DNA of 64,000 nucleotides from Pseudomonas asiatica (lineage in GTDB: Bacteria > Pseudomonadota > Gammaproteobacteria > Pseudomonadales > Pseudomonadaceae): NCBI RefSeq assembly GCF_040214835.1, contig NZ_CP157874.1, forward strand, positions 3,352,001 to 3,416,000, written 5' to 3'. Position 1 is the first letter of the stretch. Each line of letters starts with the position of its first letter. The notes below the pieces were generated by a model. The model had not been told where the DNA came from, made no database searches, and saw nothing but the letters and a program-made list of their open reading frames with translations. This document shows, piece after piece, positions 1 to 11,696 of this stretch. Made by a program: the position numbers and the translations under genes.

Positions 1-115
1 CGGCATCCCCTGCTCGGCGATCATGGCCGCCGCCGATGTAGAGCGCATCATCGAGGCCGTCGAGGCGGAGATGGATACCTTCATGCCCGCCTTCACCCTG
101 CGCGACGCGGTCTAG
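1..115 (+). CDS. 3' end of an unidentified gene
   Basis: Only the last 37 codons are in the window, ending at a TAG at 113-115. The readable tail includes GIPCSAIMAAADVERIIEAV and ends in TLRDAV. It is helical and acidic, like the C-terminus of several large enzyme families, but it is too short for me to name the protein. Its stop codon overlaps, on the opposite strand, the stop codon of the convergent c-di-GMP gene (112-114), so the two genes meet tail to tail with no terminator between them. Frame and GC-rich codon use match the neighbouring genes, which supports real coding sequence. Confidence 0.6.
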   Translation, partial: GIPCSAIMAAADVERIIEAVEAEMDTFMPAFTLRDAV

Positions 116-2202
116 CCCGCTGCGGTACTTTCCTGGCGCATGGCCTGCAACTTGCCCATGAACTGCTCGGCCGGCACCGGCTGGCCCAGCAGGTAGCCTT
201 GCAGCGAATCGCAGCCCAGGCGGGTCAGGAAGTCCTGCTGCCTGTCAGTCTCCACCCCTTCGGCGACAATGCGCAGGCCCAGCGCCTGGCCCAGCGCCAC
301 AATTGCCGAAACGATCGCCGCATCGTCGCTGTCCTGCTCCAGGTCGCGCACGAAACCGCGGTCGATCTTCAGCTCGTTGGCCGGCAGGCGCTTGAGGTAC
401 ATCAGGCTGGAATAGCCGGTGCCAAAGTCATCGATGGACAGGTCCACGCCCATGTCGGACAGCCGCTGCAGCACCGTCAGGCTGGCATCGGCGTCGTGCA
501 TGGCGGTGGTTTCGGTAATTTCCAGGGTCAGGCAGTTGGCCGGCAGGCTGTTCTGCTGCAGGGCCCGGGCCACGCTCTCGACCAGCCCGGCATGGCAGAA
601 CTGTATGGCAGACAGGTTCACCGCCATGCGCCAGCCGTGGTGCCCCTGGTCCAGCCACTGGCGCATCTGCCGGCAGGCCTCGATGAGCACCCACTCGCCA
701 ATGGGAATGATCAGGCCGGTCTTTTCCGCCAGGCCGATGAAACGGTCGGGCAGCAACAGGCCCTGCTGCGGGTGCTCCCAGCGCAGCAAGGCCTCGGCAC
801 CGATCGGCTGGCAATTCTGAGCGTCGAACTTGGGCTGGTAGTGCAGGCGGAACTGACGCTGCTCCAGGGCCTGGCGCAGGTCCTGCAGTAGCTGCAATTG
901 CTGGCGGGCGTTGCTGTTCATCGACACGTCGAAGAAGCTGTAGCCATTCTTGCCGGCGCTCTTGGCGTGGTACATGGCGGCGTCGGCATTGCGCAACAGC
1001 TCGTGCTGGTCCTGGCCATTGCCCGGGTACAGGACGATGCCCAGGCTCGCCGTCAGCTGCAGGTCATGCTCGGCCACGCGGAACGGCCGTGATACCAGGT
1101 TGACCTGCTTGACCGCCACATCCATGGCATCGTTCGGCTCGCGCAGCTGCACCAGCAGCACGAATTCGTCGCCGCCGATGCGCGCCAACGTGTCCTGGCT
1201 GTGCAGGTGCCCGCGCAGGCGTGTCGCCACCGCCTTGAGCAGCAAGTCGCCGACGTGGTGGCCGAAGGCATCGTTGACGGGCTTGAAACCGTCCAGGTCG
1301 ATGAACATCAGGGCAAAGCAGCCGCCCTGCTCCGCTACCTTGGCGATGGCCTGCTCGATGCGGTCGGCCAGCAAAGTACGGTTGGGCAGGTCGGTGAGGG
1401 TGTCGTGCAGGGCCAGCTGGGTCAGTTCCTGGTTGGCCAGGGTCAGCGAACGGGCCAGCTCGGCGGTGCGTGCCTCCAGGCGGGCGTCCAGCACCGAGGT
1501 GAGCAAGGCCACCGCCAGTACCGCCAGGGTGGTGATCAGCACCAGGTAGACCAGGCCGTCGCCTTGCAGGCCTCCCCCGGCCAGCGCACCGCAGAAGCTG
1601 CCTTCAGGGAAATTCGCCGCGGCCATGCCGGTGTAGTGCATGCCGACGATGGCAAAGCCCATCACCACCGCCGCCAGGCCGCGAATCTGCCGCACATAAG
1701 GGGTGTGCGCGCGCAGACGGAAGGCGATCCACAACGCCGCTGCCGAGGCGCCCACGGCAATCAGCAGCGAGGCCCCGAACAGCGTCGGGTCATAGTCGAT
1801 GCCCGGCAGCATGCGCAGCGCGGCCATGCCGGTGTAGTGCATGCAGGCGATGCCGGCGCCCATGATCAGCGCGCCAAGCGCCAGCTGCTGCCACGGCAGG
1901 CTCGGCTGGCTGACCAGCCACAAGGCAAAGCCCGAGGACAACACGGCAATCAGCAGCGAGAACGCGGTCAGGGCAAGGTCGTAGCCCAGATCGATGGGCA
2001 GGCTGAAGGCGAGCATGCCGATGAAGTGCATCGACCACACGCCGATGCCCATGGCCAGCGCGCCACCCCCCATCCACAGGCAGGCAGCCCGGCCTTTGGC
2101 CGTGGCGATGCGGCCGGTCAGGTCAAGGGCGGTATAGGACGCCAGGATTGCCACGCACAGCGAAATCAACACCAGCGAAGAGGAGTAGCTACCGGTCAGC
2201 AT
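112..2202 (-). CDS. MHYT-GGDEF-EAL bifunctional c-di-GMP signalling protein
   Basis: This 696-residue inner-membrane protein probably makes and/or breaks down cyclic di-GMP. The N-terminal ~245 residues hold about seven membrane segments with three MHYT-type repeats (MHFIGM, MHYTGM, MHYTGM), a sensor domain proposed in the family to bind metal and sense gases such as O2, CO or NO. A GGDEF cyclase domain follows (about 265-425) with an intact RIGGDEF signature, then an EAL phosphodiesterase domain (about 440-690) with an intact EALLRWEHP signature. Because both signatures are intact, either activity is possible. The ATG at 2202 has a GGAA Shine-Dalgarno about 6 nt upstream. It is monocistronic: a REP pair separates it from the efflux operon upstream. 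The family assignment is secure; the ligand and net activity are unknown. Confidence 0.93.
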   Translation of the reverse strand: MLTGSYSSSLVLISLCVAILASYTALDLTGRIATAKGRAACLWMGGGALAMGIGVWSMHFIGMLAFSLPIDLGYDLALTAFSLLIAVLSSGFALWLVSQPSLPWQQLALGALIMGAGIACMHYTGMAALRMLPGIDYDPTLFGASLLIAVGASAAALWIAFRLRAHTPYVRQIRGLAAVVMGFAIVGMHYTGMAAANFPEGSFCGALAGGGLQGDGLVYLVLITTLAVLAVALLTSVLDARLEARTAELARSLTLANQELTQLALHDTLTDLPNRTLLADRIEQAIAKVAEQGGCFALMFIDLDGFKPVNDAFGHHVGDLLLKAVATRLRGHLHSQDTLARIGGDEFVLLVQLREPNDAMDVAVKQVNLVSRPFRVAEHDLQLTASLGIVLYPGNGQDQHELLRNADAAMYHAKSAGKNGYSFFDVSMNSNARQQLQLLQDLRQALEQRQFRLHYQPKFDAQNCQPIGAEALLRWEHPQQGLLLPDRFIGLAEKTGLIIPIGEWVLIEACRQMRQWLDQGHHGWRMAVNLSAIQFCHAGLVESVARALQQNSLPANCLTLEITETTAMHDADASLTVLQRLSDMGVDLSIDDFGTGYSSLMYLKRLPANELKIDRGFVRDLEQDSDDAAIVSAIVALGQALGLRIVAEGVETDRQQDFLTRLGCDSLQGYLLGQPVPAEQFMGKLQAMRQESTAAG

Positions 2203-2344
2203 TGGGAGTTCCAGCGACGGGACGGGAGGCCCGGAAAAAGCTGACGATTGTACTCAAGCTTAGGCGAAACGCACGGGGTTTTTGCGAATGGGAATGGATC
2301 CAAATGGAAGACGCTATACGGCCTCGCAGGAATGCACTCTCTTT

Positions 2345-2462
2345 TGTGGGAGCGGCCTTGTGTCGCGAAAGGGCTGCGAAGCAGCCCCAGCAATATCAGC
2401 CATTGTGCCGAGAACCTGGGGCCGCTTTGCGGCCCTTTCGCGACACAAGGCCGCTCCCACAA
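2345..2462. repeat. REP pair, class A (head-to-head)
   Basis: Two inverted copies of the GGAGCGGCCTTGTGTCGCGA type palindrome are separated by about 30 nt. They lie between the 3' end of opmB and the 5' end of the c-di-GMP gene. Each arm begins with the TGTGGGAGCGG core shared by all REP classes in this window. Paired copies like this can form a large cruciform or act as a transcript 3'-end stabiliser. Confidence 0.85.
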
Positions 2463-2477
2463 AGCACTGCCAATATT

Positions 2478-3965
2478 TCAGTCCTGCTCGGCAAACGCCT
2501 GTTCCGCATCCCAACCACCACCCAGCGCGGCAACCAGCTGCACGCTTGCCACCAGCCGCCCCTGCAGCAGGTTCAACACACTGCGCTCGTTGCTCAGCGC
2601 CGTGGTCTGCACGTTGACCACATCCAGGTAGCCGATCAGCCCGGCGCGGTACTGGTTCTCGGTCAGGCGCAGCGACTCGCGAGCGGCATCCAGTGCCTCC
2701 TGGCGCACCACCGCCTCATCGCCATACACCTTCAACTGCACCAGCAGGTTTTCCACTTCCTTGAAGCCGTCGAGCACGGTCTGGCGGTATTGCGCCACGG
2801 TCTGGTCATATACCGCCACCGTGCGGTCCACCTCGGCACTGCGCTTGCCGGCGTCGAACAAGGTCAGCGCCAGCTGCGGGCCTACGGACCAGTAGCGGTT
2901 GGGCAGTTCGATCCAGTTGCTGAAGCTGCTGCTGGAGTAACCACCACTCATGCTCAGGCTCAGGTCCGGGAAATACGCCGCCCGCGACACGCCGATGTTG
3001 GCGTTGGCAGCCATCACGTTGCGCTCGGCTGCAGCGATGTCCGGACGTCGCTCCAGCAACTGCGAAGGCAAGGCCACCGGAATTTGCGGCAGCGCCGGAA
3101 TGGCCTTGCTGTCGGCCAGGGCGAAGTCCGCCGGGGCCTTGCCCAGCAACACGGCAATGGCGTTCTCGAACTGCGCGCGCTGCCAGATCAGGTCGATCAG
3201 GTCGGCCTGGGTGCTCTTTAGCTGGGTACGCGCCTGGGCCACCGCATCCGGGCCGGCGACGCCGGCGCGGTACTGGTTTTCGTTCATCCGCAGGGAACGC
3301 TCATAAGCTGCCACGGTGGCTTCCAACAGGCGCTTCTGCTCGTCGATCACCCGCAACTGCAGGTAGTTCTGCACCAGTTCCGACTGCTGGCTGAGGCGGA
3401 TCGAGGCCAGGTCGGCCAGGCTGGCTTCGGCACTGGCTTCGTTGGCATTGAGGGTTTCGCGCAGTTTGCCCCACAGGTCGATTTCCCAGCTGACGCCGAG
3501 CTGGGCGTTGTAGGTGTTGCGAATGCCGCTGCTGTTGTTGGACAAGCTCGAGCTGGAGCTACCGGTGCCCTGGGCCGAACGGTTCTTGCCGACGCTCAGG
3601 TCCAGGCTAGGGAACAATGCCGCCCGGCTGCTGCGCACCAGCGCCTGGGCCTGGCGGTACTGGGCCTCCGATTGCGCCACGGTCTGGTTGCTGCGGTTGA
3701 GCTCTTCGACCAGCGCATTGAGCCCGGCATCGCCGTAGATTTCCCACCAGGCGCCGCGGGCGATGGCATCGGACGGCGTGGCCTGGGTCCAGCCTTCGGC
3801 ATGCTTGAACTGCGCCGTGCTGCTCAGCTCCGGGCGGTGGTAGTCCGGGCTCAGGGTGCAGGCGCTGAGCAAGGCGACGCATAACCCGGCGCCGAGCAGG
3901 CGCGAACCTCGCCCACGGGTCAGCGTCTGCAGGGCGCGGTGAAGTGTGGTCTGGGCAAAAGTCAT
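2478..3965 (-). CDS. opmB: RND efflux outer-membrane channel lipoprotein (OpmB type)
   Basis: This 495-residue TolC/NodT-family outer-membrane factor is the exit duct of the efflux pump encoded upstream. The N-terminus has a signal sequence and a lipobox (LLSAC, modified Cys at about residue 36) followed by the typical SPDYHRPE. Two repeated outer-membrane-efflux domains contain the paired family motifs ENQYRAGVAG and ENQYRAGLIG. The ATG at 3965 overlaps the muxC stop as ATGA, so translation is probably coupled. The name follows P. aeruginosa MuxABC-OpmB, whose arrangement of two RND pumps, an adaptor and its own channel is matched here. The end of the operon is followed by a REP pair and not by a classical terminator. 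Confidence 0.93.
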   Translation of the reverse strand: MTFAQTTLHRALQTLTRGRGSRLLGAGLCVALLSACTLSPDYHRPELSSTAQFKHAEGWTQATPSDAIARGAWWEIYGDAGLNALVEELNRSNQTVAQSEAQYRQAQALVRSSRAALFPSLDLSVGKNRSAQGTGSSSSSLSNNSSGIRNTYNAQLGVSWEIDLWGKLRETLNANEASAEASLADLASIRLSQQSELVQNYLQLRVIDEQKRLLEATVAAYERSLRMNENQYRAGVAGPDAVAQARTQLKSTQADLIDLIWQRAQFENAIAVLLGKAPADFALADSKAIPALPQIPVALPSQLLERRPDIAAAERNVMAANANIGVSRAAYFPDLSLSMSGGYSSSSFSNWIELPNRYWSVGPQLALTLFDAGKRSAEVDRTVAVYDQTVAQYRQTVLDGFKEVENLLVQLKVYGDEAVVRQEALDAARESLRLTENQYRAGLIGYLDVVNVQTTALSNERSVLNLLQGRLVASVQLVAALGGGWDAEQAFAEQD

Positions 3966-6900
3966 AGCGGGGTTTCCAGGGCGGCGTCGGTGCGCACGCC
4001 ACGCCAACGGTTGAAACGGTGACGCAGGCGGTCCAGGTACAGGTAGACCACCGGTGTCGTGTAAAGGGTGAGGATCTGGCTGAACACCAGGCCGCCAATG
4101 ATGGTCAGGCCCAGTGGCTGGCGCATTTCCGCGCCTTCGGCGCGGCTCAGCAGCAGCGGCAAGGCGCCGAGGATGGCCGCCAGGGTCGTCATCAGGATCG
4201 GCCGCAGGCGCAGCAGGCAGGCCCGACGGATCGACTCTTCCGGTGTCAGGCCCTGGTGGCGCTCCAGCTGCAAGGCCAGGTCGATCATCAGGATGGCGTT
4301 CTTCTTCACCACGCCGATCAGCAGGAACAGCCCCAGCAGCGAGATCAGGCTGAACTCGCCGCCGGTGACGTACAGCGCCAGCAAGGCACCGACGCCGGCC
4401 GAGGGCAGTGTCGAGAGGATGGTCAGCGGGTGAATGTAGCTTTCGTAGAGGATGCCCAGCACCAGGTAGACCAGCACCAGCGCGCCAAGGATCATCAGCG
4501 GCTGGCCTTCCTGGGTCTTGGCGAAGGCATCGGCGGTACCACCAAGCTTGGCGATCACTTCCTCGGGCAAGCCCAGCTTGGCCACCGCACGCTCCAGCGC
4601 CGCCATGGCCTGGTCGGGGCTGTAGCCTTCGGCGACGTCGAAGGCGATGCTTTCGGCGGCGAACTGGCCTTCGTGGCTGACCCGGTCGTTGGCCAGGCTG
4701 TTCTCGTAGTGGGCGATGGTCGACAGCGGTACGCGGGCACCGTCGGCGGTAATCACCTGTACCTGCTCGAGGGTGCTCGGGTCCCAGGCGTACTTCGGGT
4801 TGATCTCCAGCACTACCTGGTACTGGTTGAGGCTGTCGTAGATGGTGGAGATCTGCCGCTGGCTGTAGGCGTTGTTCAGCACCGTGGTGACCATGTCCAT
4901 GTCGATGCCCAGGCGCTTGGCCTGGTCGCGGTCGACCACCAGGGTCACCTGCTGGGTGCCGGCACCGTCGCGGGCGTCGATGGCAGTCAGTTGCGGCAGT
5001 GCACGCAGCGCCGCCACCACTTTCGGGAACCATTCGCGCAGGGCCGTCAGGTCACCGCTCTGCAGGGAGTACAGGTACTGCGAAGAGGTCTGGTCGCGCC
5101 CCCCGCCGCCCAGTTGCAGGTCCTGGTCGGCCATCAGGAACAGGCGCCCGCCGGGTACCTTGGGCATTTCCTTGCGCAGGCGCTCGATCACCTTCTGCGC
5201 GTCGATCTTGCGCTCGTTGATCGGTTTCAGGCGCACCAGCACCATGGCGTTGTTGGTGCCGCTGTTGCCGCCGATGAAGCCGGCAACGCTCTGCACTGCC
5301 GGGTCGGCCAGCAAGGCGCGGCGGTAGATTTCCATTTTCGGCTGCATCACGCTGAACGACAGGCCGTCGTCGCCACGGATGAAGCCCATCAGCTGGCCGG
5401 TGTCCTGCTGCGGCATCAGCGTCTTGGGCACCACCACGTACAGGGCGATGTTGATACCGATGGTGGCCAGCAGGCTGATCAGCGTCAGGCGCTTGTGGCG
5501 CAAGGCCCAGCCCAGGCTGCGGTCATAGGCATCGACCATGCGCTGGTGCAACTGGTCGCTCCAGCGCTGCAGGCGGTTCTGCTCGGCCTGGTGCGGCTTG
5601 AGCCAGCGGGCGCACAGCATCGGCGTGAGGGTCAGCGACACCACCAGCGACACGATGATCGCCGCCGCCAGGGTGATGGAGAACTCCTGGAACAGGTTGC
5701 GCACGATGCCGCCCATGAACAGGATGGAGACGAACACCGCCACCAGCGACACGTTCATCGACAGCAAGGTGAAACCCACTTCCTTGGCACCCAGGAAGGC
5801 CGCCTTCATCGGCGGTTGGCCGTCCTCGATGTGCCGGGAGATGTTCTCCAGCACCACGATGGCGTCGTCTACCACCAGGCCGGTGGCAAGAATAAGCGCC
5901 ATCAGCGACAGGTTGTTGAGCGAGAACCCGCACAGGTACATGACTGCGAAGGTGCCCACCAGTGACACCGGCACCGCCAGGCTGGGGATCAGCGAGGCCC
6001 GCAGGCTGCCGAGGAACAGGTAGACCACCAGGATCACCAGCACCACGGCGATCAGCAGGGTGTGCTCGGCTTCCTTGAGGGTTGCCTTGATCACTGGCGA
6101 GCGGTCCATGGCCACGTTCAGTTGCACGCTGGCCGGCAGCAGCGATTGCAGGGCCGGCAGCTGCGCCTTGATCTGGTCGACCGTTTCGATGATGTTGGCG
6201 CCGGTCTGGCGGTTGACCACCAGCAGCACCGCGCTCTGGTCATTGAAGAAGCCGCTGTTGTAGCGGTTCTCGACGCCGTCGGTGATGGTCGCCACGTCGG
6301 ACAGGCGCAGGATGGTGCCGTTCTGCTGGCGGATCACCACGGGCTCGTAGTCCTTGGCGCTTTCCAGCTGGTCATTGGCACGCACCTGCCAGTTGCGCTC
6401 GGCGTCCTCGACAAAGCCCATCGGCCGGCGCTGGTTGGCGTTGGACACCGCAGTGCGCACTTCATCCAGCGACAGGCCGTACTGGTTGAGCAATTGCGGC
6501 TCCACGGCAATGCGCACCGCCGGCAACGAACTGCCGCCGATCTGCACCTCCCCTACCCCGGGCACCTGGGCCAGGCTCTGCGACAGGATGGTGTCGGCCA
6601 GGTCGTACAGCTGGCCCTTCTGCAGCACGTCCGAAGTCAGCGACAGCACCATGATCGGTGCCTGCGACGGGTTGATCTTCTTGTAGGTGGGCATGCTGCG
6701 CATACCGCTGGGCAGCAGGTTGCGGGTGGCGTTGATCGCCGCCTGCACCTCGCGCGCCGCACCGTCGATGTCGCGGCCCATCTCGAAGCCGATGATCACC
6801 CGTGTGGAGCCCTGGTTGGAGCTGCTGGTCAGGGTGGTCACCCCGGCAATGCTGCCCAGCTTGCGCTCCAGCGGCGTGGCCACGGTGGAGGCCATCACTT

Positions 6901-7069
6901 CCGGGCTGGCGCCGGACAGGTTGGCCGACACCACGATCACCGGGAAGTCCATCTGTGGCAGCGGCGCCACCGGCAGCAGGCCGAAGCTGACCCCGCCCAG
7001 CAGCATGATCGCCAGGCTCAACAGCATGGTCGCCACCGGGCGACGGATGAAAGGACCGGACAGGTTCAT
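3962..7069 (-). CDS. muxC: RND multidrug efflux transporter, MuxC/MdtC type
   Basis: This 1035-residue inner-membrane RND pump subunit is a proton antiporter expected to form a heterotrimer with MuxB. Twelve membrane segments and two large periplasmic loops are evident. The proton-relay aspartate pair in TM4 is present in [17 protein letters not shown] (near residue 400). The N-terminus [20 protein letters not shown] is typical of MdtC. The start ATG overlaps the muxB stop (ATGA at 7069-7066) and its stop overlaps the opmB start. Having two different RND genes side by side is the hallmark of the mdtBC/muxBC family. Family members export drugs such as novobiocin, aminocoumarins and bile salts; the substrate here is inferred only. 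Confidence 0.95.
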   Translation of the reverse strand: MNLSGPFIRRPVATMLLSLAIMLLGGVSFGLLPVAPLPQMDFPVIVVSANLSGASPEVMASTVATPLERKLGSIAGVTTLTSSSNQGSTRVIIGFEMGRDIDGAAREVQAAINATRNLLPSGMRSMPTYKKINPSQAPIMVLSLTSDVLQKGQLYDLADTILSQSLAQVPGVGEVQIGGSSLPAVRIAVEPQLLNQYGLSLDEVRTAVSNANQRRPMGFVEDAERNWQVRANDQLESAKDYEPVVIRQQNGTILRLSDVATITDGVENRYNSGFFNDQSAVLLVVNRQTGANIIETVDQIKAQLPALQSLLPASVQLNVAMDRSPVIKATLKEAEHTLLIAVVLVILVVYLFLGSLRASLIPSLAVPVSLVGTFAVMYLCGFSLNNLSLMALILATGLVVDDAIVVLENISRHIEDGQPPMKAAFLGAKEVGFTLLSMNVSLVAVFVSILFMGGIVRNLFQEFSITLAAAIIVSLVVSLTLTPMLCARWLKPHQAEQNRLQRWSDQLHQRMVDAYDRSLGWALRHKRLTLISLLATIGINIALYVVVPKTLMPQQDTGQLMGFIRGDDGLSFSVMQPKMEIYRRALLADPAVQSVAGFIGGNSGTNNAMVLVRLKPINERKIDAQKVIERLRKEMPKVPGGRLFLMADQDLQLGGGGRDQTSSQYLYSLQSGDLTALREWFPKVVAALRALPQLTAIDARDGAGTQQVTLVVDRDQAKRLGIDMDMVTTVLNNAYSQRQISTIYDSLNQYQVVLEINPKYAWDPSTLEQVQVITADGARVPLSTIAHYENSLANDRVSHEGQFAAESIAFDVAEGYSPDQAMAALERAVAKLGLPEEVIAKLGGTADAFAKTQEGQPLMILGALVLVYLVLGILYESYIHPLTILSTLPSAGVGALLALYVTGGEFSLISLLGLFLLIGVVKKNAILMIDLALQLERHQGLTPEESIRRACLLRLRPILMTTLAAILGALPLLLSRAEGAEMRQPLGLTIIGGLVFSQILTLYTTPVVYLYLDRLRHRFNRWRGVRTDAALETPL

Positions 7070-10000
7070 GCCTCGGCCTGCTTCACGTCAGTGGCCGGGC
7101 GCCAGCGGCGGGCCAGGCGGTCGAAGTACAGGTAGATGACCGGGGTGGTGAACAACGTCAGCACCTGGCTGACCAGCAGCCCGCCGACCATCACCAGGCC
7201 CAGCGGCTGGCGCAACTCGGCGCCGGAACCGGTGGCGAGCATCAGCGGCACGGCGCCGAACAGCGCGGCCAGGGTGGTCATCAGGATCGGCCGGAAGCGC
7301 AGCAGCGCCGCCTGGTAGATGGCATCGCGCGGGCTCATGCCCTGCTGGCGCTCGGCCTCGAGGGCGAAATCGATCATCATGATCGCGTTCTTCTTGACGA
7401 TACCGATCAGCAGGATGATGCCGATGATGGCGATCATGCCCAGGTCGTTGCCGCTGATGAGCAAGGCCAGCAAGGCGCCGACCGCTGCCGACGGCAGGGT
7501 CGAAAGAATGGTCACCGGGTGGATGTAGCTTTCGTACAGCACGCCCAGCACGATGTACATGGTCACCACCGCCGCCAGGATCAACAGCAAGGTGCTCGAC
7601 AGCGATGCCTGGAAGGCCTCCGCCGCGCCCTGGAAGCGGGTTTGCACGCCCAGCGGCATGCCGATGTCCTTCTGCACCTGCTCGATCACCTGCACCGCCT
7701 CGCCCAGCGAAGCGCCGTGGGCCAGGTTGAACGACAGGGTCACCGCCGGGAACTGGCCGATGTGGGAAATGGCCAGCTGGGCCTGGCGCTGCTCGATGCG
7801 CGCCAGCGCCGACAGGCGCACCTGGCCGCCATCGGTGGCCTTGACGTGGATCGACTCCAGCGCCTGCGGGCCGATCACCGCCGCATCCTGCGACTGCAAC
7901 ACCACGCGGTACTGGCTGGCCTGGGTGTAGATGGTCGAGATCTGGCGCTGGCCGAAGGCGTCGTACAGGGCGTTGGTGATCTGCGACACGCTGATGCCCA
8001 GGCGGCTGGCCATGTCGCGGTCGATCACCAGGTACACCTGCAAGCCCTTGTCCTGCAGGTCGCTGGCCACGTCGGCCAGTTCCGGGCGCTGCTGCAGCGC
8101 CTGCACCAGCTTGCCGCTCCACTGTGCCAGCAGGTCGGCGTCCGGCGACGACAGGCTGAACTGGTACTGGGTACGGCTGACCCGGTCTTCGATGCTCAGG
8201 TCCTGCACCGGCTGCATGAACAGGCGGATACCCACCAGCCGGTCGACTTGCGGCTGCAGGCGGTTGATCACTTCGCTGGCCGTGACATCACGCTCGCCAT
8301 GGGGCTTGAGGTTGATCAGCAGGCGGCCGCTGTTGAGCGTGGCGTTGTCGCCATCGACACCGATGTAGGACGACAGGCTCTGCACCGCCGGGTCCTGCAG
8401 GATCACCTTGCTCAGGGCTTGCTGGCGTTCGCTCATGGCGGCGAACGAGGTGGACTGCGGCGCTTCGGAAATGCCCTGGATCACCCCGGTGTCCTGCACC
8501 GGGAAGAAGCCCTTGGGCACCACCATGTACAGGAATACGGTGAGCGCCAGGCTGGCCACGGCCACCAGCAGCGTCAGCGGCTGGCGCTTGAGTACCCACT
8601 GCAGGGCGCTGCCGTAGTGCCTGATCAGCCAGTCGATCCAGGCGCCACTGGCGCGGTAGAACCGGCCCTGTTCCTCTTCCTTGGGCTCACGCTTGAGCAG
8701 GCGCGCGCACATCATCGGCGTGAGGGTCAGCGATACCACCAGGGAAATCAGGATGGCCACCGCCAGGGTAATGGCGAACTCGCGGAACAGGCGGCCGACC
8801 ACATCGGCCATGAACAGCAGCGGGATCAGTACCGCAATCAGCGAGAAGGTCAGCGAGATCAGGGTGAAGCCGATTTGCCGGGCGCCCTTGAGCGCAGCCT
8901 GCATGGGCGTCTCGCCCTCCTCGATGTGCCGGGAGATGTTCTCCAGCATGACGATGGCGTCGTCGACCACGAAACCGGTGGCGATGGTCAGGGCCATCAG
9001 CGTCAGGTTGTTGACCGAGAAGCCGGCCAGGTACATCACGCCGAAGGTGCCGATCAGCGACAACGGCACGGCGATCGACGGAATGAGGGTGGCACTGAAA
9101 CGGCGCAGGAAGACGAACGTGACCATTACAACCAGGGCGATGGCGATCAGCAGTTCGTGCTGCACGTCCTTGACCGCGGCGCGGATGGTCTGGGTGCGGT
9201 CGGTGAGCACCGAAACATCGAGGCCGGCCGGCAGGTTGTCGGTGATCGACGGCAGCAGGGCCTTGATGCGGTCGACCACTTCGATGACGTTGGCGCCCGG
9301 CTGGCGCTGGATGTTCAACAGCACCGCATGGTTTTCATTGGCCCAGGCAGCCAGGCGCTCGTTCTCCGCGCCGTCGACGATTTCCGCGACGTCCTTCAGG
9401 CGCAGCGGTGCACCGTTGTTGTAGGCCAGGATCAGGTTGGCGTATTCCTCAGGGGAGCGCAGCTGGTCGTTGGCATCGAGCATCGACACCCGGGTCGGGC
9501 CGTCGAAGTTGCCCTTGGGCTGGTTGACGTTGGAGGCGCCGATCAGGGTGCGTACATCCTCCAGGTTCAGACCGTTGGCGGCCAGGGCATCGACGTTGAC
9601 CTTGATCCGCACTGCCTGGCGCTGGCCGCCGGCGATGCTGACCATGCCCACACCGCTGATCTGCGCGAGCTTCTGGGCCACGCGGGTATCGACCAGGTCG
9701 TTGAGCTTGGGCAGCGGCATGGTCTTGCTGGAGATGGCCAGGGTCAGCACCGGGGTGTCGGCCGGGTTGACCTTGTTATACACCGGCGGCGCCGGCAGGT
9801 CGCTGGGCAGCAGGTTGCTGGCAGCGTTGATCGCGGCCTGCACCTGTTGCTCGGCAACGTCCATGTTCATGTCGAGGTTGAAGCGCAGGGTCAGCACCGA
9901 GGCGCCGCCGGAGCTGGTCGAAGCCATCTGCTCCAGGCCCGGCATCTGGCCGAACTGGCGTTCCAGCGGCGCGGTAACGGCGCTGGTCATGACCTGCGGG

Positions 10001-10164
10001 CTGGCACCGGGGTACAGGGTCATGACCCGGATGGTCGGGTAATCCACCTGCGGCAAGGCGGAAACCGGCAGCAGCTTGTAGGCGATCAGGCCGGCCAGGA
10101 CGATGGCCAGCATGCTCAGCGTAGTGGCAACCGGCCGCAGGATGAACAGACGCGAGAGGTTCAT
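7066..10164 (-). CDS. muxB: RND multidrug efflux transporter, MuxB/MdtB type
   Basis: This 1032-residue RND subunit pairs with MuxC. The N-terminus [20 protein letters not shown] and the TM4 relay motif [17 protein letters not shown] are intact, and both periplasmic pore domains are full length. It shares the DD pair and ENISRHIE stretch with MuxC, showing the two genes are an old tandem duplication. ATGA overlaps with muxA upstream and muxC downstream make this one translationally coupled operon. No frameshift or truncation is seen. Confidence 0.95.
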   Translation of the reverse strand: MNLSRLFILRPVATTLSMLAIVLAGLIAYKLLPVSALPQVDYPTIRVMTLYPGASPQVMTSAVTAPLERQFGQMPGLEQMASTSSGGASVLTLRFNLDMNMDVAEQQVQAAINAASNLLPSDLPAPPVYNKVNPADTPVLTLAISSKTMPLPKLNDLVDTRVAQKLAQISGVGMVSIAGGQRQAVRIKVNVDALAANGLNLEDVRTLIGASNVNQPKGNFDGPTRVSMLDANDQLRSPEEYANLILAYNNGAPLRLKDVAEIVDGAENERLAAWANENHAVLLNIQRQPGANVIEVVDRIKALLPSITDNLPAGLDVSVLTDRTQTIRAAVKDVQHELLIAIALVVMVTFVFLRRFSATLIPSIAVPLSLIGTFGVMYLAGFSVNNLTLMALTIATGFVVDDAIVMLENISRHIEEGETPMQAALKGARQIGFTLISLTFSLIAVLIPLLFMADVVGRLFREFAITLAVAILISLVVSLTLTPMMCARLLKREPKEEEQGRFYRASGAWIDWLIRHYGSALQWVLKRQPLTLLVAVASLALTVFLYMVVPKGFFPVQDTGVIQGISEAPQSTSFAAMSERQQALSKVILQDPAVQSLSSYIGVDGDNATLNSGRLLINLKPHGERDVTASEVINRLQPQVDRLVGIRLFMQPVQDLSIEDRVSRTQYQFSLSSPDADLLAQWSGKLVQALQQRPELADVASDLQDKGLQVYLVIDRDMASRLGISVSQITNALYDAFGQRQISTIYTQASQYRVVLQSQDAAVIGPQALESIHVKATDGGQVRLSALARIEQRQAQLAISHIGQFPAVTLSFNLAHGASLGEAVQVIEQVQKDIGMPLGVQTRFQGAAEAFQASLSSTLLLILAAVVTMYIVLGVLYESYIHPVTILSTLPSAAVGALLALLISGNDLGMIAIIGIILLIGIVKKNAIMMIDFALEAERQQGMSPRDAIYQAALLRFRPILMTTLAALFGAVPLMLATGSGAELRQPLGLVMVGGLLVSQVLTLFTTPVIYLYFDRLARRWRPATDVKQAEA

Positions 10165-11483
10165 GCGCCCGCCTTGCCTGCTGCGCTACCAGGCTGTGCT
10201 TTACCGGGCTGCACATCACCAGTGCTTGCCGAACCCTTGGCCTCTTGGCCTTGCAGGTGCTGGCCCGGGGTGGTCGGCACTTGCGAGCTGTCTTCGACCA
10301 CTTCCACCTTGGTGCCTTCGCGCAGGCGGTCGGTGCCTTCCAGCACCAGGCGGTCGCCGGCCTTCAGGCCTTCGAGGATGACGCTGTTCTCGCCGTCGCT
10401 GGCGCCCACCTTGAGCTTGCGGATGTTGACCGTGTTCTGGTCATTGACCACGTAGGCGAAGGAGCCGTCATTGCCGAACTGGATGGCCGCCGCCGGGGCC
10501 ATGGTCACCTGCTTGAGGGTGTCGGCCAGCAGGCGCACGTTGACGAACTGGTTGGGGAACAGAGCCAGGTCCTTGTTCTCGAAGCGGCCCTTGAACTTGA
10601 GGGTGCCGGTGGTGGTGTCGATCTGGTTGTCGATGCTGCCCAGCACGCCGGTGGACTGCAGCTTGCTCTCACTGCGGTCCCAGGCTTCGACCGGCAGGCT
10701 GGCGCCGCTGCGGTAGCGTTCCAGCACGGTGCTCAACTCGGTTTCCGGCAGGGTGAAGGCAACGCTGATCGGCTCGGTCTGGGTGATCACCACCAGCGCG
10801 GTGGTGTCGTTGGCGGCCACCAGGTTGCCCAGGTCGAGCTGGCGCAGGCCCACGCGGCCATTGATCGGCGCGCGGATCTGGGTGAAATCGAGGTTCAGGC
10901 GGGCGTCGTTGACCTGCGCCTGGTTGGTCTTCACCAGCCCCTGGAACTGCGCCACCTGCGCTTCGGCGGTGTCGAGGGTTTGCTTGGCGATGCTGTCTTC
11001 GGCGTACAGGCCTTTATAGCGGGCCAGGTCGACCTGGGCGTTTTTCAGCTGCGCCTGGTTCTGCGCCAGGGTGCCTTCGGCCTGTTGCAGGGCGATGCGG
11101 TACGAGCGCGGGTCGATCTCGGCGAGCAGGTCGCCGGCCTTGACCTGCTGGCCTTCCTTGAAGTGGATCTTGACCAGCTCGCCAGCCACGCGGCTGCGCA
11201 CGTTGACGGTGTTGGTCGCGGTGACGGTGCCCAGGGCCTTGTAGTACAGCGGGAAGTCGCCCACCCGCACCGGCTCGACGCGCACCGGCACCGGGTCGCT
11301 GGAGCCGCCGAAGCCCGGGCGACCGCCCATCATGCCCATGCCCTTGCCACCGCGCCCGCCACCGGCTTCTTTAGGCGCAGGCGCCGCTGCGGGCCACAGC
11401 CACCAGGCCAGTGCAGCCACCAGCAGCAGGATCAGCAGGCCTACGAGCCAGCGACGAGGGGAACGGGAATTGGACGCTTGCAT
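10161..11483 (-). CDS. muxA: RND efflux periplasmic adaptor, MuxA/MdtA type
   Basis: This 440-residue membrane-fusion protein links the MuxBC pump to the OpmB channel. A basic N-terminus and one membrane anchor ([21 protein letters not shown]) are followed by a Gly-rich linker, a lipoyl-like half ([22 protein letters not shown]), an alpha-hairpin and the beta-barrel and C-terminal domains. I chose the ATG at 11483 because the anchor follows directly. An in-frame upstream codon at 11555 would add 24 residues with no anchor-like character, and neither start has a strong Shine-Dalgarno. It is the first gene of the efflux operon. No regulator gene adjoins it, so the control mechanism is unknown. 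Confidence 0.93.
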   Translation of the reverse strand: MQASNSRSPRRWLVGLLILLLVAALAWWLWPAAAPAPKEAGGGRGGKGMGMMGGRPGFGGSSDPVPVRVEPVRVGDFPLYYKALGTVTATNTVNVRSRVAGELVKIHFKEGQQVKAGDLLAEIDPRSYRIALQQAEGTLAQNQAQLKNAQVDLARYKGLYAEDSIAKQTLDTAEAQVAQFQGLVKTNQAQVNDARLNLDFTQIRAPINGRVGLRQLDLGNLVAANDTTALVVITQTEPISVAFTLPETELSTVLERYRSGASLPVEAWDRSESKLQSTGVLGSIDNQIDTTTGTLKFKGRFENKDLALFPNQFVNVRLLADTLKQVTMAPAAAIQFGNDGSFAYVVNDQNTVNIRKLKVGASDGENSVILEGLKAGDRLVLEGTDRLREGTKVEVVEDSSQVPTTPGQHLQGQEAKGSASTGDVQPGKAQPGSAAGKAGA

Positions 11484-11615
11484 GGGTTGAACGAACCTTG
11501 TTCGGAATGACGACTTGGGGAGGATGAACGATAAGCACTGGCATCGTTTTAGCAAAGCGCCTTTACCAGAGGTTTACCTTTGCCTGACGTTGCCAAGGGG
11601 TTGAACTTTAAATGA

Positions 11616-11645
11616 AAACGGCCCGGAACGCGTTCCGGGCCGTTT
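11616..11645. terminator. Perfect 30-bp palindrome, probable terminator of tpx
   Basis: The half-site AAACGGCCCGGAACG is followed immediately by its exact reverse complement. On the minus strand the stem runs into TTTTCATTT, giving a fair rho-independent terminator for tpx transcripts before muxA. The fold is symmetrical, but the plus-strand side has no T tract. Confidence 0.7.
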
Positions 11646-11696
11646 ACAGGGTGTTGCTTGGAGCGGTGGCGGGCTGAAAGGTTTCGGTTGCCTGTG

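Noticed and set aside
3966..5033. Upstream extension of the opmB frame (851 codons)
   Set aside because: The extra part overlaps muxC in another frame, is Arg/Pro-rich and precedes a proper signal peptide and lipobox at 3965.
7519..10455. 978-codon plus-strand frame opposite muxB
   Set aside because: Composition rich in His, Gln, Arg and Gly and no recognisable domain; it mirrors the muxB codon pattern on the other strand.
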